Positions 53,623 through 62,243 are shown, counted from the first letter of the stretch. The stretch is 64,000 bases of DNA from Myxococcus guangdongensis (GCF_024198255.1 NZ_JAJVKW010000008.1:248001-312000), one strand, 5' to 3'. The notes: generated by a model not told the origin, from the sequence alone. Program-made: numbers and translations.

Positions 53623-54444
53623 TCATTTCCCTGCCCTCCCCCGGGGTTGGCACTTCGGACAGGCGTAGGTGGTGCGCCCGGCCTGGGTGAAGGACTCCAC
53701 CGGGGAGCCGCACCTGGAGCACGGGCCGTCACCGCGGCCGTACACCAGGAACGGGTTCTCGGAGCCGCCGTCCTCCAGGTACACGGGCTCCTCGCCCTGC
53801 TGCTCCTCGAGGCCGAAGTCGATGCTCTCCCGGATGGCCTGGACCAGGCGCTTCCAGTCGTCCGGGGTGAGGGTGGAGGGCTTGCGCGCGGGGTGCAGGC
53901 CGGCGCGGAACAGGGCCTCCGCGGCGTGGATGTTGCCCAGGCCAGCGATGCGCGCCTGATCCATCAGCGCCACCTTCAGGTCCTGTTTCGAGGACGCCAC
54001 GGCCTGCTCCAGCTGGCCGGCGGTGAGGCCGTCCGCCAGCGGGTCCCTCCCCAGGGCCTTCACCACGTCGAGCGAGCGCAGGCCCGCGGCGGGGGTCGGC
54101 TCCATGCGCCCGAACATGCGCGCGTCGGCGAAGTGCAGCACCTGGTCGTCGTCCAGGTGGAAGCGGGCGCGGCTGTAGGGGACGACGTCGGTGGGGGCGC
54201 GGCGCACGAACTTGCCCGTCATGCCCAGGTGGCCCAACAGGCCCCGCCCCTCCTCGAAGGAGAAGAGCAGGTACTTGCCCCGGCGAACGAGCGACTCCAG
54301 TCGCCCCTGCAGCTGCGCGAAACGCGCACGGTCGGCGCCGCGGAAGACGCGGGTGTCATCCGCCTCCGCGCGCACGAGTCGACGGCCCGTGAACCAGCGC
54401 ACCAGATTGCGCCGGGCGATCTCCACTTCGGGTAACTCGGGCAT
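53623..54444 (-). CDS. mutM: Formamidopyrimidine-DNA glycosylase (Fpg/MutM-type), 273 aa
   Basis: Bifunctional base-excision glycosylase/AP lyase. N-terminal MPELPEVE with catalytic Pro and Glu at positions 2 and 3 (after Met removal), the GKYLLF lysine (about 56), LGMTGKF, the H2TH domain (ARIAGLGNIHAAEALFRAGLHP) and a C-terminal zinc finger C-x2-C-x16-C-x2-C (CSRCGSP, YACPKC). The start must be ATG 54444 since the enzyme uses Pro2; longer frames add a non-functional extension. It lies 72 bp from the ku stop in the same direction and could be in one unit with it. Confidence 0.95.
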   Translation of the reverse strand: MPELPEVEIARRNLVRWFTGRRLVRAEADDTRVFRGADRARFAQLQGRLESLVRRGKYLLFSFEEGRGLLGHLGMTGKFVRRAPTDVVPYSRARFHLDDDQVLHFADARMFGRMEPTPAAGLRSLDVVKALGRDPLADGLTAGQLEQAVASSKQDLKVALMDQARIAGLGNIHAAEALFRAGLHPARKPSTLTPDDWKRLVQAIRESIDFGLEEQQGEEPVYLEDGGSENPFLVYGRGDGPCSRCGSPVESFTQAGRTTYACPKCQPRGRAGK

Positions 54445-54516
54445 CCGCCCGGGCACATAGCACCGGCCCCAAGCCCGGCCCACGCATTAATTGCAGCGGC
54501 CCCCCCGGGCGCGGGC

Positions 54517-55524
54517 TCACCCGCGAGGCTTCTTCGGCTCCAGCGCCCCCAGGCCGCCACGGCCCTCCGGGGTCACAGACGGGGTCGTCGACCCGGGCGC
54601 CTCGTGGGGCCAGGGCGTGGAGGCCCCCCGTGGATCATCCGGCGCCCCGCCCTTCCCCGGCTCCACCGGGAACGGCTTCGAGCCGAGCCCACCCGAGTCC
54701 TCCCGAACCTCTCGCGCCGCGAGCCGTGGACGCAGCCGCAGCGCCCCTTCCGCCGGCGTCGCCTCCAGACCTCGCACCTTGGCGCCTGCTGGAGCACCCA
54801 CCTCGGGTGCCGCCCGGGGAGCACGCCGCGACCTCGCCTGCGCGCGCGCCCGTCGCTCCAGGAAGGCCATCACCCGCTCGCGGTGCTCGTCCGGATGCCG
54901 CCGGGGGTCGAACGTCGTGGAGCGGGCCTCGATGAGCCGGAGCGCGGCGTCCAGCTCGGCCGGCGCCACGCTCGCGCCCGTCGTCTCCAGCTCGGGGAGC
55001 TGCTCCTGCGACACCACCTCGTCCACGGCGTGCAAGGTGGACAGCACGAGCCCGCGCGCGTGAGGCCGCACCAGACACAGGTGCCCCTTCTGGTACAGCA
55101 CCAGCCGCCCCACGCCCACGCGGCCCGACGCACGCAGCGCCTCCGCCATCAGCGCATACGCCGGCTCCGCGCCGCGCGCCGGCACCAGGTGGTACGACGT
55201 GTCCAGCAGCAAGGGGTCCACCTGCGCCGGGTCCACGAACTCCTCCAGCGCGATGACCCGGCTCGACACCGGGTCCAGCGCGTCCAGCTCGCCGCTCGTC
55301 ACCGTGACGTGCCGGCCGTCCTCCAGCGTGTAGCCCCGCACCACGTGCTCGAGCGGCACCTCCTCGCCCTCCGCGGAGCACACCCGCTTGTTCTGGATGC
55401 GGGCGCCGTCCGCGTCATGCAGCAGGTGGAAGCGGGCCTGCCGGGAGGCGACGACGCCGTGCAGCCTCACCGGGAGCGCCACCCGCCCGAAGCTCAACGA
55501 GCCCACCCAGACCGGACGCGCCAT
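54517..55524 (-). CDS. ku: Non-homologous end-joining protein Ku, 335 aa
   Basis: Bacterial Ku homodimer that binds DNA ends and recruits LigD. Start MARPVWVGSLSFGRVALPVRL, then the core beta-barrel/bridge region (GEEVPLEHVVRGYTLEDGRHVTV, PVSSRVIALEEFVDPAQVDPLLLDTSYHLVP, VGRLVLYQKGHLCLVRPH) and the ARSTTFDPRRHPDEHRERV segment that usually ends the protein. After about residue 230 comes a 100-residue Ala/Pro/Gly-rich, basic tail, longer than in many bacterial Ku proteins. No ligD is adjacent in the window. Neighbour fpg/mutM is co-directional and downstream. Confidence 0.95.
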   Translation of the reverse strand: MARPVWVGSLSFGRVALPVRLHGVVASRQARFHLLHDADGARIQNKRVCSAEGEEVPLEHVVRGYTLEDGRHVTVTSGELDALDPVSSRVIALEEFVDPAQVDPLLLDTSYHLVPARGAEPAYALMAEALRASGRVGVGRLVLYQKGHLCLVRPHARGLVLSTLHAVDEVVSQEQLPELETTGASVAPAELDAALRLIEARSTTFDPRRHPDEHRERVMAFLERRARAQARSRRAPRAAPEVGAPAGAKVRGLEATPAEGALRLRPRLAAREVREDSGGLGSKPFPVEPGKGGAPDDPRGASTPWPHEAPGSTTPSVTPEGRGGLGALEPKKPRG

Positions 55525-55774
55525 GACGACCTCCTCGCGGTGTCATCCACGACCGACACCGCTTTCATGAAACGTCGATGGCCCCGAGCACCGCGGCAAG
55601 GCTCGCACGCACCATCGGAGGGCACGCGAGCCCTCCGGCGCCTCGGGCGGCGCGGGTCCGCTGTCGGTCGGAAGCGGCACGAGGGGCTTGCCGTGGAGGT
55701 GGACGCTGCCCAAGAGTCCGGGCAGTCAGTCGCTCTCTCAACGCATCAACCGGTCAAGAAAGGCGCATTCGGTC

Positions 55775-56602
55775 ATGCAGCGGATTCTCTCGGCGGTATG
55801 GAGCCTCGCCCTCATCCTGGGCGTGACGACGGGCTGCACCACGCAGCGCGTCCAGGCGGAGAAGGCTCTCGCGAAGACCTTCATCTCGGATGAGCAGGAG
55901 GAGGAGATCGGCCAGCAGGTGAAGAAGGAGCTCGAGCAGAAGGAGAAGGTCAAGTACGTCGAGGACCCGACCATCGTCGAGTACGTGCGCAACCTCTCCG
56001 CGCCCATCCTCAAGCAGGCCACGAAGGACCGGCCCGGCGTGAAGTGGAAGATCAACGTCATCGACGACCCGAAGACGGTCAACGCCTTCGCCACGCCCGG
56101 CGGCTACCTCTACGTGTACACGGGCCTCATCCTCGCGTCGGACACGGAGGCGGAGCTGGCGGGCGTGATGGCGCACGAGGCGGGCCACGTCGTCGGCCGC
56201 CACTCGGCGCGCGCCATGGTCAACCAGATGGGCATCCAGACCGTCACCCAGCTCGCCCTGGGGCAGAACCCCGGCGCCGCCGCGCAGGTGGCCGCCCAGC
56301 TGGTGGGCGGGGGCGCGCTGCTCGCGCACAGCCGCAGCGAGGAGCTGGAGGCGGACGAGTACGGCGCGCGCTACTCCTCCGGCGCCGGCTTCGACCCGAA
56401 GGGCCTCATCAGCTTCTTCCAGAAGCTCCAGGCGCAGGGCGGTGACACACCGGGCGTCATGAAGTGGCTGAGCACCCACCCCACCAACAAGCAGCGCATC
56501 AGCGACCTGGAGAAGTACATCAAGGAGAAGAACCTGCGCGGCAGCAACAACAGCCCGGGCCAGCTGCCCGCCATCAAGCAGAAGCTGGGCGGCGCGCGCT
56601 AG
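55775..56602 (+). CDS. M48-family zinc metalloprotease lipoprotein, 275 aa
   Basis: Lipoprotein (lipobox LGVTTGC, Cys21 acylated) of the BepA/LoiP type. After a helical linker, the peptidase has HEAGH (134-138, zinc ligands and catalytic Glu) and the third zinc ligand in EELEADEYGA (about 190). A Gly/Ala-rich amphipathic segment lies between. It should degrade misassembled OM proteins, since periplasmic homologues do. ATG 55775 chosen as the start of the signal peptide, with weak AAAGG before it; longer frames are not credible. The neighbouring BrkB gene is convergent 12 bp away. Confidence 0.92.
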   Translation: MQRILSAVWSLALILGVTTGCTTQRVQAEKALAKTFISDEQEEEIGQQVKKELEQKEKVKYVEDPTIVEYVRNLSAPILKQATKDRPGVKWKINVIDDPKTVNAFATPGGYLYVYTGLILASDTEAELAGVMAHEAGHVVGRHSARAMVNQMGIQTVTQLALGQNPGAAAQVAAQLVGGGALLAHSRSEELEADEYGARYSSGAGFDPKGLISFFQKLQAQGGDTPGVMKWLSTHPTNKQRISDLEKYIKEKNLRGSNNSPGQLPAIKQKLGGAR

Positions 56603-56614
56603 CCTCGGGCGTCG

Positions 56615-57661
56615 TCAGTGCAGGCTGGAGGGCGGAGGCTGCTGCTCCGCCGCGGAGGGCTCGGGGGACTTCCCCCGGGCCACGCGCCGTCGCCAGCGCC
56701 AGAAGGCCATCCGGGAGCGCTTCGCGCTGGCGGCGCTCTTGGCGGCCCCCGGTGTCTTGATGGGCGGCTCGGCGGGCGCGGGCTCGTCGAAGTTGCGCGC
56801 GCCCTTCTCCTTCCCCTCCGCGGAGGCGTGCTCGAGGATGGCGTTGATCTCCCCGCCGAGGATGAACACCAGCCCGGAGATGTAGAGCCACAGGAGCAGC
56901 ACCACCACGCCGCCGATGGAGCCGTAGGTGACGTTGTACTTGCCGAAGTGCTCCACGTACTGCGTGAAGCCCCACGTGCTCGCCATCCACGCCAGCGTGC
57001 CCAGGATGGAGCCGGGGGTGATGTACTTGAAGCGCTGCTTCACGTCCGGCAGCAGGTAGTAGCAGAGCGACACCACCAGCATCACCAGGCCCGCGGTGAA
57101 CGGCCAGCGCGCCCAGGACCACACCAGGTGGAACGCCTCCTCCACCTGCAGCCGCGTCGCCAGCCACGCCCCCAGCCGCCCGCCCAAGAGGAACACGGCG
57201 AAGGACAGGGGAATCAGCAGCGTGCCCACCAGCGTCACCACCACCGCCAGGCCCTGCGTCTTCCACACGGGCCGCGACTCGGGCACGTCGTAGGCCAGGT
57301 TGAGCGCCTTGCGCAGCGCGTCCGCGCCGCGTGACGCCGACCACAGGGCGAGCACGAGACCCACGGTGAGCAGCCTGGGCCGAGGCTGGTCCACCAGCGA
57401 GGTCAGGTGCTGCGTCACCAGGCCGAGCGCGTCGCCGGGCACCAGCGGGCGGATGCGCTCCAGCATCGCGTCCACCGCGCCGGGCGCGAAGGGCATGTAC
57501 GCCACCAACGTGACGAGGAAGAACAGGAAGGGGAACAGCGAGAACAGCAGGTAGTACGACAGCTGCGCCGCGATGTCCGTGACGGTGTCTTCCTGGAACT
57601 CCTTCACGAAGCGTCGCGTGAATTCGCGCCACGTGAGGTACTTGAGCCGCGGCAGCCGCAT
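56615..57661 (-). CDS. YihY/BrkB-family inner-membrane protein, 348 aa
   Basis: Six predicted transmembrane helices in the BrkB/YihY arrangement: AAQLSYYLLFSLFPFLFFLVTLVAY in the first helices, LYDVPESRPVW-like loops, WPFTAGLVMLVVSLCYYLLPDV, and the signature YGSIGGVVVLLLWLYISGLVFILGGEINAIL. Length to about residue 290 is typical; the remaining 60 residues are a Glu/Ala/Arg-rich cytoplasmic tail. No biochemical function is established for the family (it was once mislabelled tRNA processing RNase BN). Start ATG 57661 has GGAGGGAAGG just upstream; the first 16 residues of the longer frame look unneeded. Confidence 0.92.
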   Translation of the reverse strand: MRLPRLKYLTWREFTRRFVKEFQEDTVTDIAAQLSYYLLFSLFPFLFFLVTLVAYMPFAPGAVDAMLERIRPLVPGDALGLVTQHLTSLVDQPRPRLLTVGLVLALWSASRGADALRKALNLAYDVPESRPVWKTQGLAVVVTLVGTLLIPLSFAVFLLGGRLGAWLATRLQVEEAFHLVWSWARWPFTAGLVMLVVSLCYYLLPDVKQRFKYITPGSILGTLAWMASTWGFTQYVEHFGKYNVTYGSIGGVVVLLLWLYISGLVFILGGEINAILEHASAEGKEKGARNFDEPAPAEPPIKTPGAAKSAASAKRSRMAFWRWRRRVARGKSPEPSAAEQQPPPSSLH

Positions 57662-57751
57662 CCTTCCCTCCTCGCTCCCGACTCTCGGGTAACGGAAGGT
57701 GGGGCTCACGACGCCATTCGGCAGCAGGCGGCCGGCCGAGCCCTCGTCGGG

Positions 57752-58639
57752 CTAGACGACGTTCGGCGGAAGATATCTGCCCAACAGTGGACGAAGCCGC
57801 GAGCGGACCTCGTCGGGGATGCGGGAGCGCTCGGTCCACAGCGCCATCGCCAGCGCGGAGTCACACCGGCAGCTGACGGGCGTCTCGGCGATGCGCGCGA
57901 GCGCGCGGCGGATGAGCGTGGCGCCCTTGGAGGTGACGGCCTGCACGTTGTGCGACAGCCGCGACAGGAGGGCCTCGTGCTCCTGGCCCTCCGGAGGAGA
58001 CTGCCAGGAGTCGTAGTCGGTGGGCAGCGCCACCAGGGCGTAGTGCAGCTCCGCCTCGCGGGCGAGCCGCGCCTCGGGCATGGCCGTCATGCCCACCAGG
58101 TCCCCGCCCCACGTGCGGTACAGCAGGCTCTCCGCGCGCGTGCTGAGCGCGGGCCCCTCGATGCAGACATACGTGGCCTGGGTGGCCACCACGGCGTGGG
58201 TGGCGACGGCGGCGTTGGCCAGCGTCTTTCGCAGGGTGCCGCAGAAGGGGTGCCCCAGCTCCACGTGCACGGCCACGTCGTCGTAGAAGGTGCAGGGGCG
58301 CCGGTAGGTCCGGTCGATGACCTGGTCCGGCACGACGAGCTGCAGCGGGGGCAGGTGCTCCTGGAGGCTGCCCACGGTGCTGGTGGAGAGCACGTGCGTG
58401 ACGCCCAGCTGCTTCAGCGCGAACAGGTTGGCGCGGTAGGGGGCGCGGGTGGCGTTGAAGAGGTGGCCCTGGCCGTGGCGTGGAACATAAACGACCGAGA
58501 CGCCGTCCAACTCCCCGGAGAACAGCGGCCCCGCATGGGGACCGAACGGTGTTTCGAGGGTGTGGGTCTCCAGACGACCATTGAACCCCAGGAGGTGTTC
58601 CAAACCATGGCTCCCGATGATGCCCACCCTGACAGCCAT
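57752..58639 (-). CDS. mtnP: S-methyl-5'-thioadenosine (or thioinosine) phosphorylase, 295 aa
   Basis: Purine nucleoside phosphorylase of the MTAP class: MAVRVGIIGSHGLEHLLG, YVPRHGQGHLFNATRAPYRAN (phosphate), STSTVGSLQEHLPPLQLVVPDQVIDRT, CIEGPALSTRAES and DLVGMTAMPEARLAREAELHYA (base pocket). It salvages MTA made by polyamine or homoserine-lactone synthesis; some relatives prefer methylthioinosine (MTIP), which sequence here does not settle. ATG 58639 follows AAGGAGGAAC, a very strong ribosome site; longer frames are shadows. Divergent from the six-Cys protein gene. Confidence 0.93.
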   Translation of the reverse strand: MAVRVGIIGSHGLEHLLGFNGRLETHTLETPFGPHAGPLFSGELDGVSVVYVPRHGQGHLFNATRAPYRANLFALKQLGVTHVLSTSTVGSLQEHLPPLQLVVPDQVIDRTYRRPCTFYDDVAVHVELGHPFCGTLRKTLANAAVATHAVVATQATYVCIEGPALSTRAESLLYRTWGGDLVGMTAMPEARLAREAELHYALVALPTDYDSWQSPPEGQEHEALLSRLSHNVQAVTSKGATLIRRALARIAETPVSCRCDSALAMALWTERSRIPDEVRSRLRPLLGRYLPPNVV

Positions 58640-58732
58640 GTTCCTCCTTGGGCGCTCCGGCCGCGCTCCCCGGACCATACCGCGCCCCCCTGGCGCCGGG
58701 AGGCACGAAGACTGGTAGTTTTCGTAATTGCC

Positions 58733-59587
58733 ATGCGTTCCCTTCCCGTCCTGCTCCTGGTGCTCGCCGCCAGCTCCGCCAGCGCCCAGCGCGGCACCGT
58801 CCCCTCCGGCTGTCAGGAGGACTACGCCACCTGCAAGGAGGACTGCTCCATCGAGTACGGCGGCAGCGGCCGCACCCTCAAGAAGCTCACCCAGTGCCTC
58901 TCCATCTGCACGGAGAACCGCGAGGAGTGCAGCGACCGGCACTCCGCGATTCGAGGGCTGCCGTCGGGCGTGGTGGCGGACGAGCCGCGTCGCCCGTCGC
59001 GCCGTCCGTCGGGCAAGCCGGTGAACCGGGAGGACGACCCGTTCGGTGACGCCAACTCCTCGTCGGAGCCGCGCCGCACGACCAACCGCGAAGAAGACCC
59101 GTTCGGTGATTCGCGTCCGGAGCGTCCGCCCGGGCCGCGAGGCGCGTACCGCTCGCCCGACGAGATTCCCGCCGAGGACACCCGCCCGCCCAAGGAGCCG
59201 ACGCCCGCTTCGCTCGACACGTCGCCGCCTCCGCCGCCCGTGTCGCGCGCGGGGGTCTATCGCGCGTCGGACTCCGAGCCGAAGCCCGCGCCCGCGCCCT
59301 CGGCCGACATCCCTGATGATCTGGAGCCGCTGGACGCGCCGCCCGCGCCCACGCCCACCGCCGCGAACAAGCCGTCGCCGCGCTCCGAGCCCGCTCGCAC
59401 CGAGGCCCCGGTCTCCGCGCGGACCGAGGAGAAGAAGGACCCGCTGCTCGACGACGAGCCCGCGCCGCCGCCGCCCGCGCCCACCGCGAAGAAGCCGCCG
59501 CCCGCCGCGCCCGCGGCGCCGCCGCGCCCCAAGCCTCCGCCGGACCCCAAGTACGACATCTCCGAGTGGGACCCGAACGGGGACTGA
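58733..59587 (+). CDS. Secreted six-cysteine protein with a Pro-rich tail, 284 aa
   Basis: Family not recognised. Signal peptide (1-18) cleaved near ASA-Q. Residues 27-66 carry six Cys at 27, 34, 38, 55, 59 and 66, a palindromic spacing C-x6-C-x3-C-x16-C-x3-C-x6-C, best read as a two-helix hairpin with three disulfides (27-66, 34-59, 38-55). The rest (about 75-284) is Pro/Ala/Glu/Arg-rich and disordered, with a repeated DPFGD motif. It could be an extracytoplasmic redox-stabilised protein. Start ATG 58733 begins the signal peptide; AT-rich TAATT lies just upstream. No interaction partner is suggested. Confidence 0.75.
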   Translation: MRSLPVLLLVLAASSASAQRGTVPSGCQEDYATCKEDCSIEYGGSGRTLKKLTQCLSICTENREECSDRHSAIRGLPSGVVADEPRRPSRRPSGKPVNREDDPFGDANSSSEPRRTTNREEDPFGDSRPERPPGPRGAYRSPDEIPAEDTRPPKEPTPASLDTSPPPPPVSRAGVYRASDSEPKPAPAPSADIPDDLEPLDAPPAPTPTAANKPSPRSEPARTEAPVSARTEEKKDPLLDDEPAPPPPAPTAKKPPPAAPAAPPRPKPPPDPKYDISEWDPNGD

Positions 59588-59598
59588 CCCCGCTTCAG

Positions 59599-59632
59599 CG
59601 CACCGGCCGACAGCACACCTCGGGCCGGTGCG
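59599..59632. terminator. Hairpin between convergent six-cysteine and ATP-grasp genes
   Basis: A perfect 10-bp stem CGCACCGGCC / GGCCGGTGCG closes a 14-nt loop in the 85-bp gap between convergent genes. Confidence 0.55.
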
Positions 59633-59672
59633 TCGTGGAGACAGGGCGCCCCCTGCCCACGCGGGGACAGGC

Positions 59673-60512
59673 TCAGCGCGCCCGCTCCAACTCCAGGATG
59701 TTGCGCCACAGCGCGAAGGGCGAGACGCCCGCGTAGCCACTCTCCTGGCCGTCGTTGCATTCGATGACGACCCAACGGCCGGACACCTCCTGGGCCACGT
59801 CCACCACGAGGAACGGGAGCGCCAGCCGACGCGCCACCTCGCGGCCCAGCCAGAGCGCCTCGCGCTGTTCGGCCTCGTTCATCGTGTACGACGAGCCCTG
59901 CCACCAGTAGGGCCCCCAGCCCACCAGCTCTCCGCGCCACCAGAAGGTGCGGAACTCGAACGAGCTGGGAATGCGGTCGGGCGCGCCCTCCTCCACCCGA
60001 CGCAGCGGCCGCAGCTCCCGACACACCACGCGCTGCCAGTGCAGGATGGGGTCCTTCGCGTAGGCCGCCATCGCCTCGGTGAACTGCTCGGGTCCCTCGA
60101 TGATGGAGAGCGACTTGCGATGGCGGCTCGTCTGCCGCTCCCCCTTCACGAAGACGGGCCAGCCGAGCCGGGCCTCCACCGTTTTCGCGTCCGGACGCGC
60201 GTCGAACCAGACGCTGCGCGGCGTGAGGTCCTCGAGCTTCGGGTACCAGTGCGGCAGCTCCGTGGCGAGCAAGTGCTGTTCCGGTGAGTGCACCAGCCGC
60301 ACACCCTCCGCGGCCAGCTCCCGGTAGCGCTCCGCGTAGTCGTTCCACACGCCCACGCGCGCCACGACCTCGAGCGACTCCGGCAACTGGTACGGACGCC
60401 GGCACGCGAAGAAGGCGTCGAAGCCGAAGTCGTAGATGCCCTGCCCCGTGGGCGCCGTCAGCACCCACAGCGCCTCCTCCACCTGCAACAAGTCCTCGCC
60501 CTTCCGAAGCAT
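59673..60512 (-). CDS. ATP-grasp-type ligase, 279 aa
   Basis: Orphan ATP-grasp protein. A phosphate-binding region WPVFVKGERQTSRHRKSLSI, RVVCRELRPLRRV and FEFRTFWWRGELVGWGPYWWQ resemble the ATP-grasp Lys/Arg part, and the C-terminal metal-binding VVDVAQEVSGRWVVIECNDGQESGYAG (ExN) completes it. This resembles DUF4343-like ATP-grasp proteins often linked to ribosomally made peptides or unknown ligation reactions. No precursor peptide gene is obvious nearby. Start is ATG 60512, with TACATT 6 nt upstream and no Shine-Dalgarno (leaderless?); GTG 60539 is an alternative. Confidence 0.8.
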   Translation of the reverse strand: MLRKGEDLLQVEEALWVLTAPTGQGIYDFGFDAFFACRRPYQLPESLEVVARVGVWNDYAERYRELAAEGVRLVHSPEQHLLATELPHWYPKLEDLTPRSVWFDARPDAKTVEARLGWPVFVKGERQTSRHRKSLSIIEGPEQFTEAMAAYAKDPILHWQRVVCRELRPLRRVEEGAPDRIPSSFEFRTFWWRGELVGWGPYWWQGSSYTMNEAEQREALWLGREVARRLALPFLVVDVAQEVSGRWVVIECNDGQESGYAGVSPFALWRNILELERAR

Positions 60513-60518
60513 GTTTTG

Positions 60519-60524
60519 AATGTA
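60519..60524 (-). promoter_or_regulatory. Candidate -10 box of a leaderless promoter (ATP-grasp gene)
   Basis: Reading leftward, TACATT is followed by six bases (CAAAAC) and then ATG 60512; no Shine-Dalgarno is present. No clear -35. Inference. Confidence 0.35.
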
Positions 60525-60683
60525 GGTCGAATCCCGCACGGAGTCGTCCAGGCTCGGACGAATGTTCCAGCGATGAAGCGGCGTCCAGGCGCATCGGCGA
60601 CGTGCGCACAGACTTCACGTTGCTCGCACACGTCGCGCGGCGTTAAGGCCGGCTCGCTACTCCACCCCTCGAGGAGCCGTTGC

Positions 60684-62186
60684 ATGCGAGTCGCGATGAA
60701 GTGGTTGTTGGCGTGGACCTGGCTGGCGCTGGTGGCCGCGTGCGGCGACAAGGCCACGAACGATGATTTCGACACCGGACAGGACGCCATCCTGCCCAAC
60801 GCGCAGACCCTGCCCTGCACCACGCTCCAGTTCGAGCGAGGCACCCTCCCCTCGGGCCAGAGCGTCCAGGGGCTCAACACCCAGACGTTGTCCGGAACAC
60901 AGGACCGCTGGGCCGAGTACGTGGAGTTCGCCCCGAACAGCTCCGCCACGTGCACCCATCCGCTCCCCACGGGCGTGAGCGCGGACAGCGTCGTCGCGGC
61001 CGAGGTGGGCGTGAACTACCGGGGCCCCGCGAAGGCGCAGATGCGCTGGGTCATCGAGGCGTGGGACTCCACGACGAACAGCTGGGTGCTGGTGGGTGAC
61101 AACGCCTTCGCGCAGTCCTGGCGATGGACGGCCACGTCATTGGCCCTGCCCACGCCCGCGCGCTTCCTGTCCGGCGGCTCGGTGAAGCTGCGCTACCGCA
61201 CGGACTCCTCCGTGGATTCTTCACTGCTGGACCTGCTCGTCGTGCGCGTGCAGGTGGCGACGAGCGACGCGGGCACTCCGACGGACGCGGGCACGCCCAA
61301 CGACGCGGGCACTCCGACGGACGCCGGGACGCCCACGGACGCGGGGACTCCGACGGACGCGGGCACGCAGGTGTCCTGGTCGAACGTGAAGAGCTTCACG
61401 TACCAGCTCACCAACTATCCGCAGGGCAAGCTCGACACGATTGCCGCGTCGAAGTTCGACCTCGCCATCGTCGAGCTCGTGCGCGACGGCTCCAGCGGCT
61501 ACTTCACCGCGGCGGAGATTTCGGCGCTCAAGGCCCGGGGCAAGCAGGTGCTCGCCTACTTCGAGATTGGCGCCATCGAGGAGTACCGCCCCGAGTGGAG
61601 CCAGGTGCCCGCGGACCTGAAGCTCGGCCCCGTGTCCGGCTGGCCCGACGAGCAGTACGTGAAGTACTGGGACGAGCGCTGGTGGCCCATCGTCCAGGGC
61701 CGCATCGACCGCGCGCTCGCGGCGGGCTTCAACGGCTGCTACCTGGACATGGTCGTCACGTACGAGGAGATTCCCGCCAACGCCGCCGGCACCAACCGCG
61801 CCGACCTCGCGCGGAAGATGGTGGCCCTCATCGCGCGCATCAACACGTACGCGAAGGCGCGCAACCCGGACTTCAAGGTGGTGCCGCAGAACTCGCCGGA
61901 GCTCGTCGATGACCCGGCCTACCTGCCCGCCATCGACGGGCTGGGCATGGAGGACATGTACTGGTCCGACGACGTGGCCTGCAACGAAGGCTGGTGCGAG
62001 GAGAACCGCGCCAACGCCGCTCGCGTGCGCGCCGCGGGCAAGCTGGTGCTGTCCACCGACTACGCCACGCAGTCCGCGCACGTCGCGGATGCGTACACCC
62101 GCTCGCGCGCCGCGGGCTTCGTGCCCTACGTCACGGTGCGCGCGCTGGACCGCGTGACGGTGAACGCGGGATGGGACCCCCAGTAG
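60684..62186 (+). CDS. Lipoprotein with GH114-like (endo-alpha-1,4-polygalactosaminidase-type) domain, 500 aa
   Basis: Signal peptide and lipobox (LVAAC), so it is anchored in the cell envelope. N-terminal domain (about 35-190) is beta-rich and unrecognised. A linker at about 195-228 consists of six DAGTPT-type repeats. The C-terminal domain (about 230-500) fits GH114: WSNVKSFTYQLTNY, KFDLAIVELVRDG, GKQVLAYFEIGAIEEYRPEW, CYLDMVVTYEEI and VVPQNSPELV, with conserved acidic residues in the barrel. Family enzymes cleave alpha-1,4-polygalactosamine of exopolysaccharide or biofilm. ATG 60684 has GAGGAGCC upstream; ATG 60696 is the alternative. Confidence 0.85.
   Translation: MRVAMKWLLAWTWLALVAACGDKATNDDFDTGQDAILPNAQTLPCTTLQFERGTLPSGQSVQGLNTQTLSGTQDRWAEYVEFAPNSSATCTHPLPTGVSADSVVAAEVGVNYRGPAKAQMRWVIEAWDSTTNSWVLVGDNAFAQSWRWTATSLALPTPARFLSGGSVKLRYRTDSSVDSSLLDLLVVRVQVATSDAGTPTDAGTPNDAGTPTDAGTPTDAGTPTDAGTQVSWSNVKSFTYQLTNYPQGKLDTIAASKFDLAIVELVRDGSSGYFTAAEISALKARGKQVLAYFEIGAIEEYRPEWSQVPADLKLGPVSGWPDEQYVKYWDERWWPIVQGRIDRALAAGFNGCYLDMVVTYEEIPANAAGTNRADLARKMVALIARINTYAKARNPDFKVVPQNSPELVDDPAYLPAIDGLGMEDMYWSDDVACNEGWCEENRANAARVRAAGKLVLSTDYATQSAHVADAYTRSRAAGFVPYVTVRALDRVTVNAGWDPQ
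61266..61373 (+). repeat. Six tandem 18-bp repeats encoding DAGTPT
   Basis: The unit GACGCGGGCACTCCGACG is repeated six times in the reading frame with a few silent changes (DAGTPT, DAGTPN, then DAGTPT three times, DAGTQV). Encodes a flexible Pro/Thr/Gly-rich linker and is a likely slippage site. Confidence 0.9.
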
Positions 62187-62202
62187 TCCGATTCAGTGGG
62201 GA

Positions 62203-62236
62203 CACCGCGCCTCGGGAGGTGCGCCGAGGCGCGGTG
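62203..62236. terminator. Hairpin between convergent GH114-like and XRE genes
   Basis: A perfect 13-bp stem CACCGCGCCTCGG / CCGAGGCGCGGTG with the loop GAGGTGCG, between two convergent genes. Probably bidirectional. Confidence 0.65.
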
Positions 62237-62243
62237 CACGGAT

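Noticed and set aside
61266-61373. Tandem 18-bp repeats considered as a CRISPR or VNTR-type element
   Set aside because: No spacers, strictly in frame and coding for a linker; it is an in-gene repeat.
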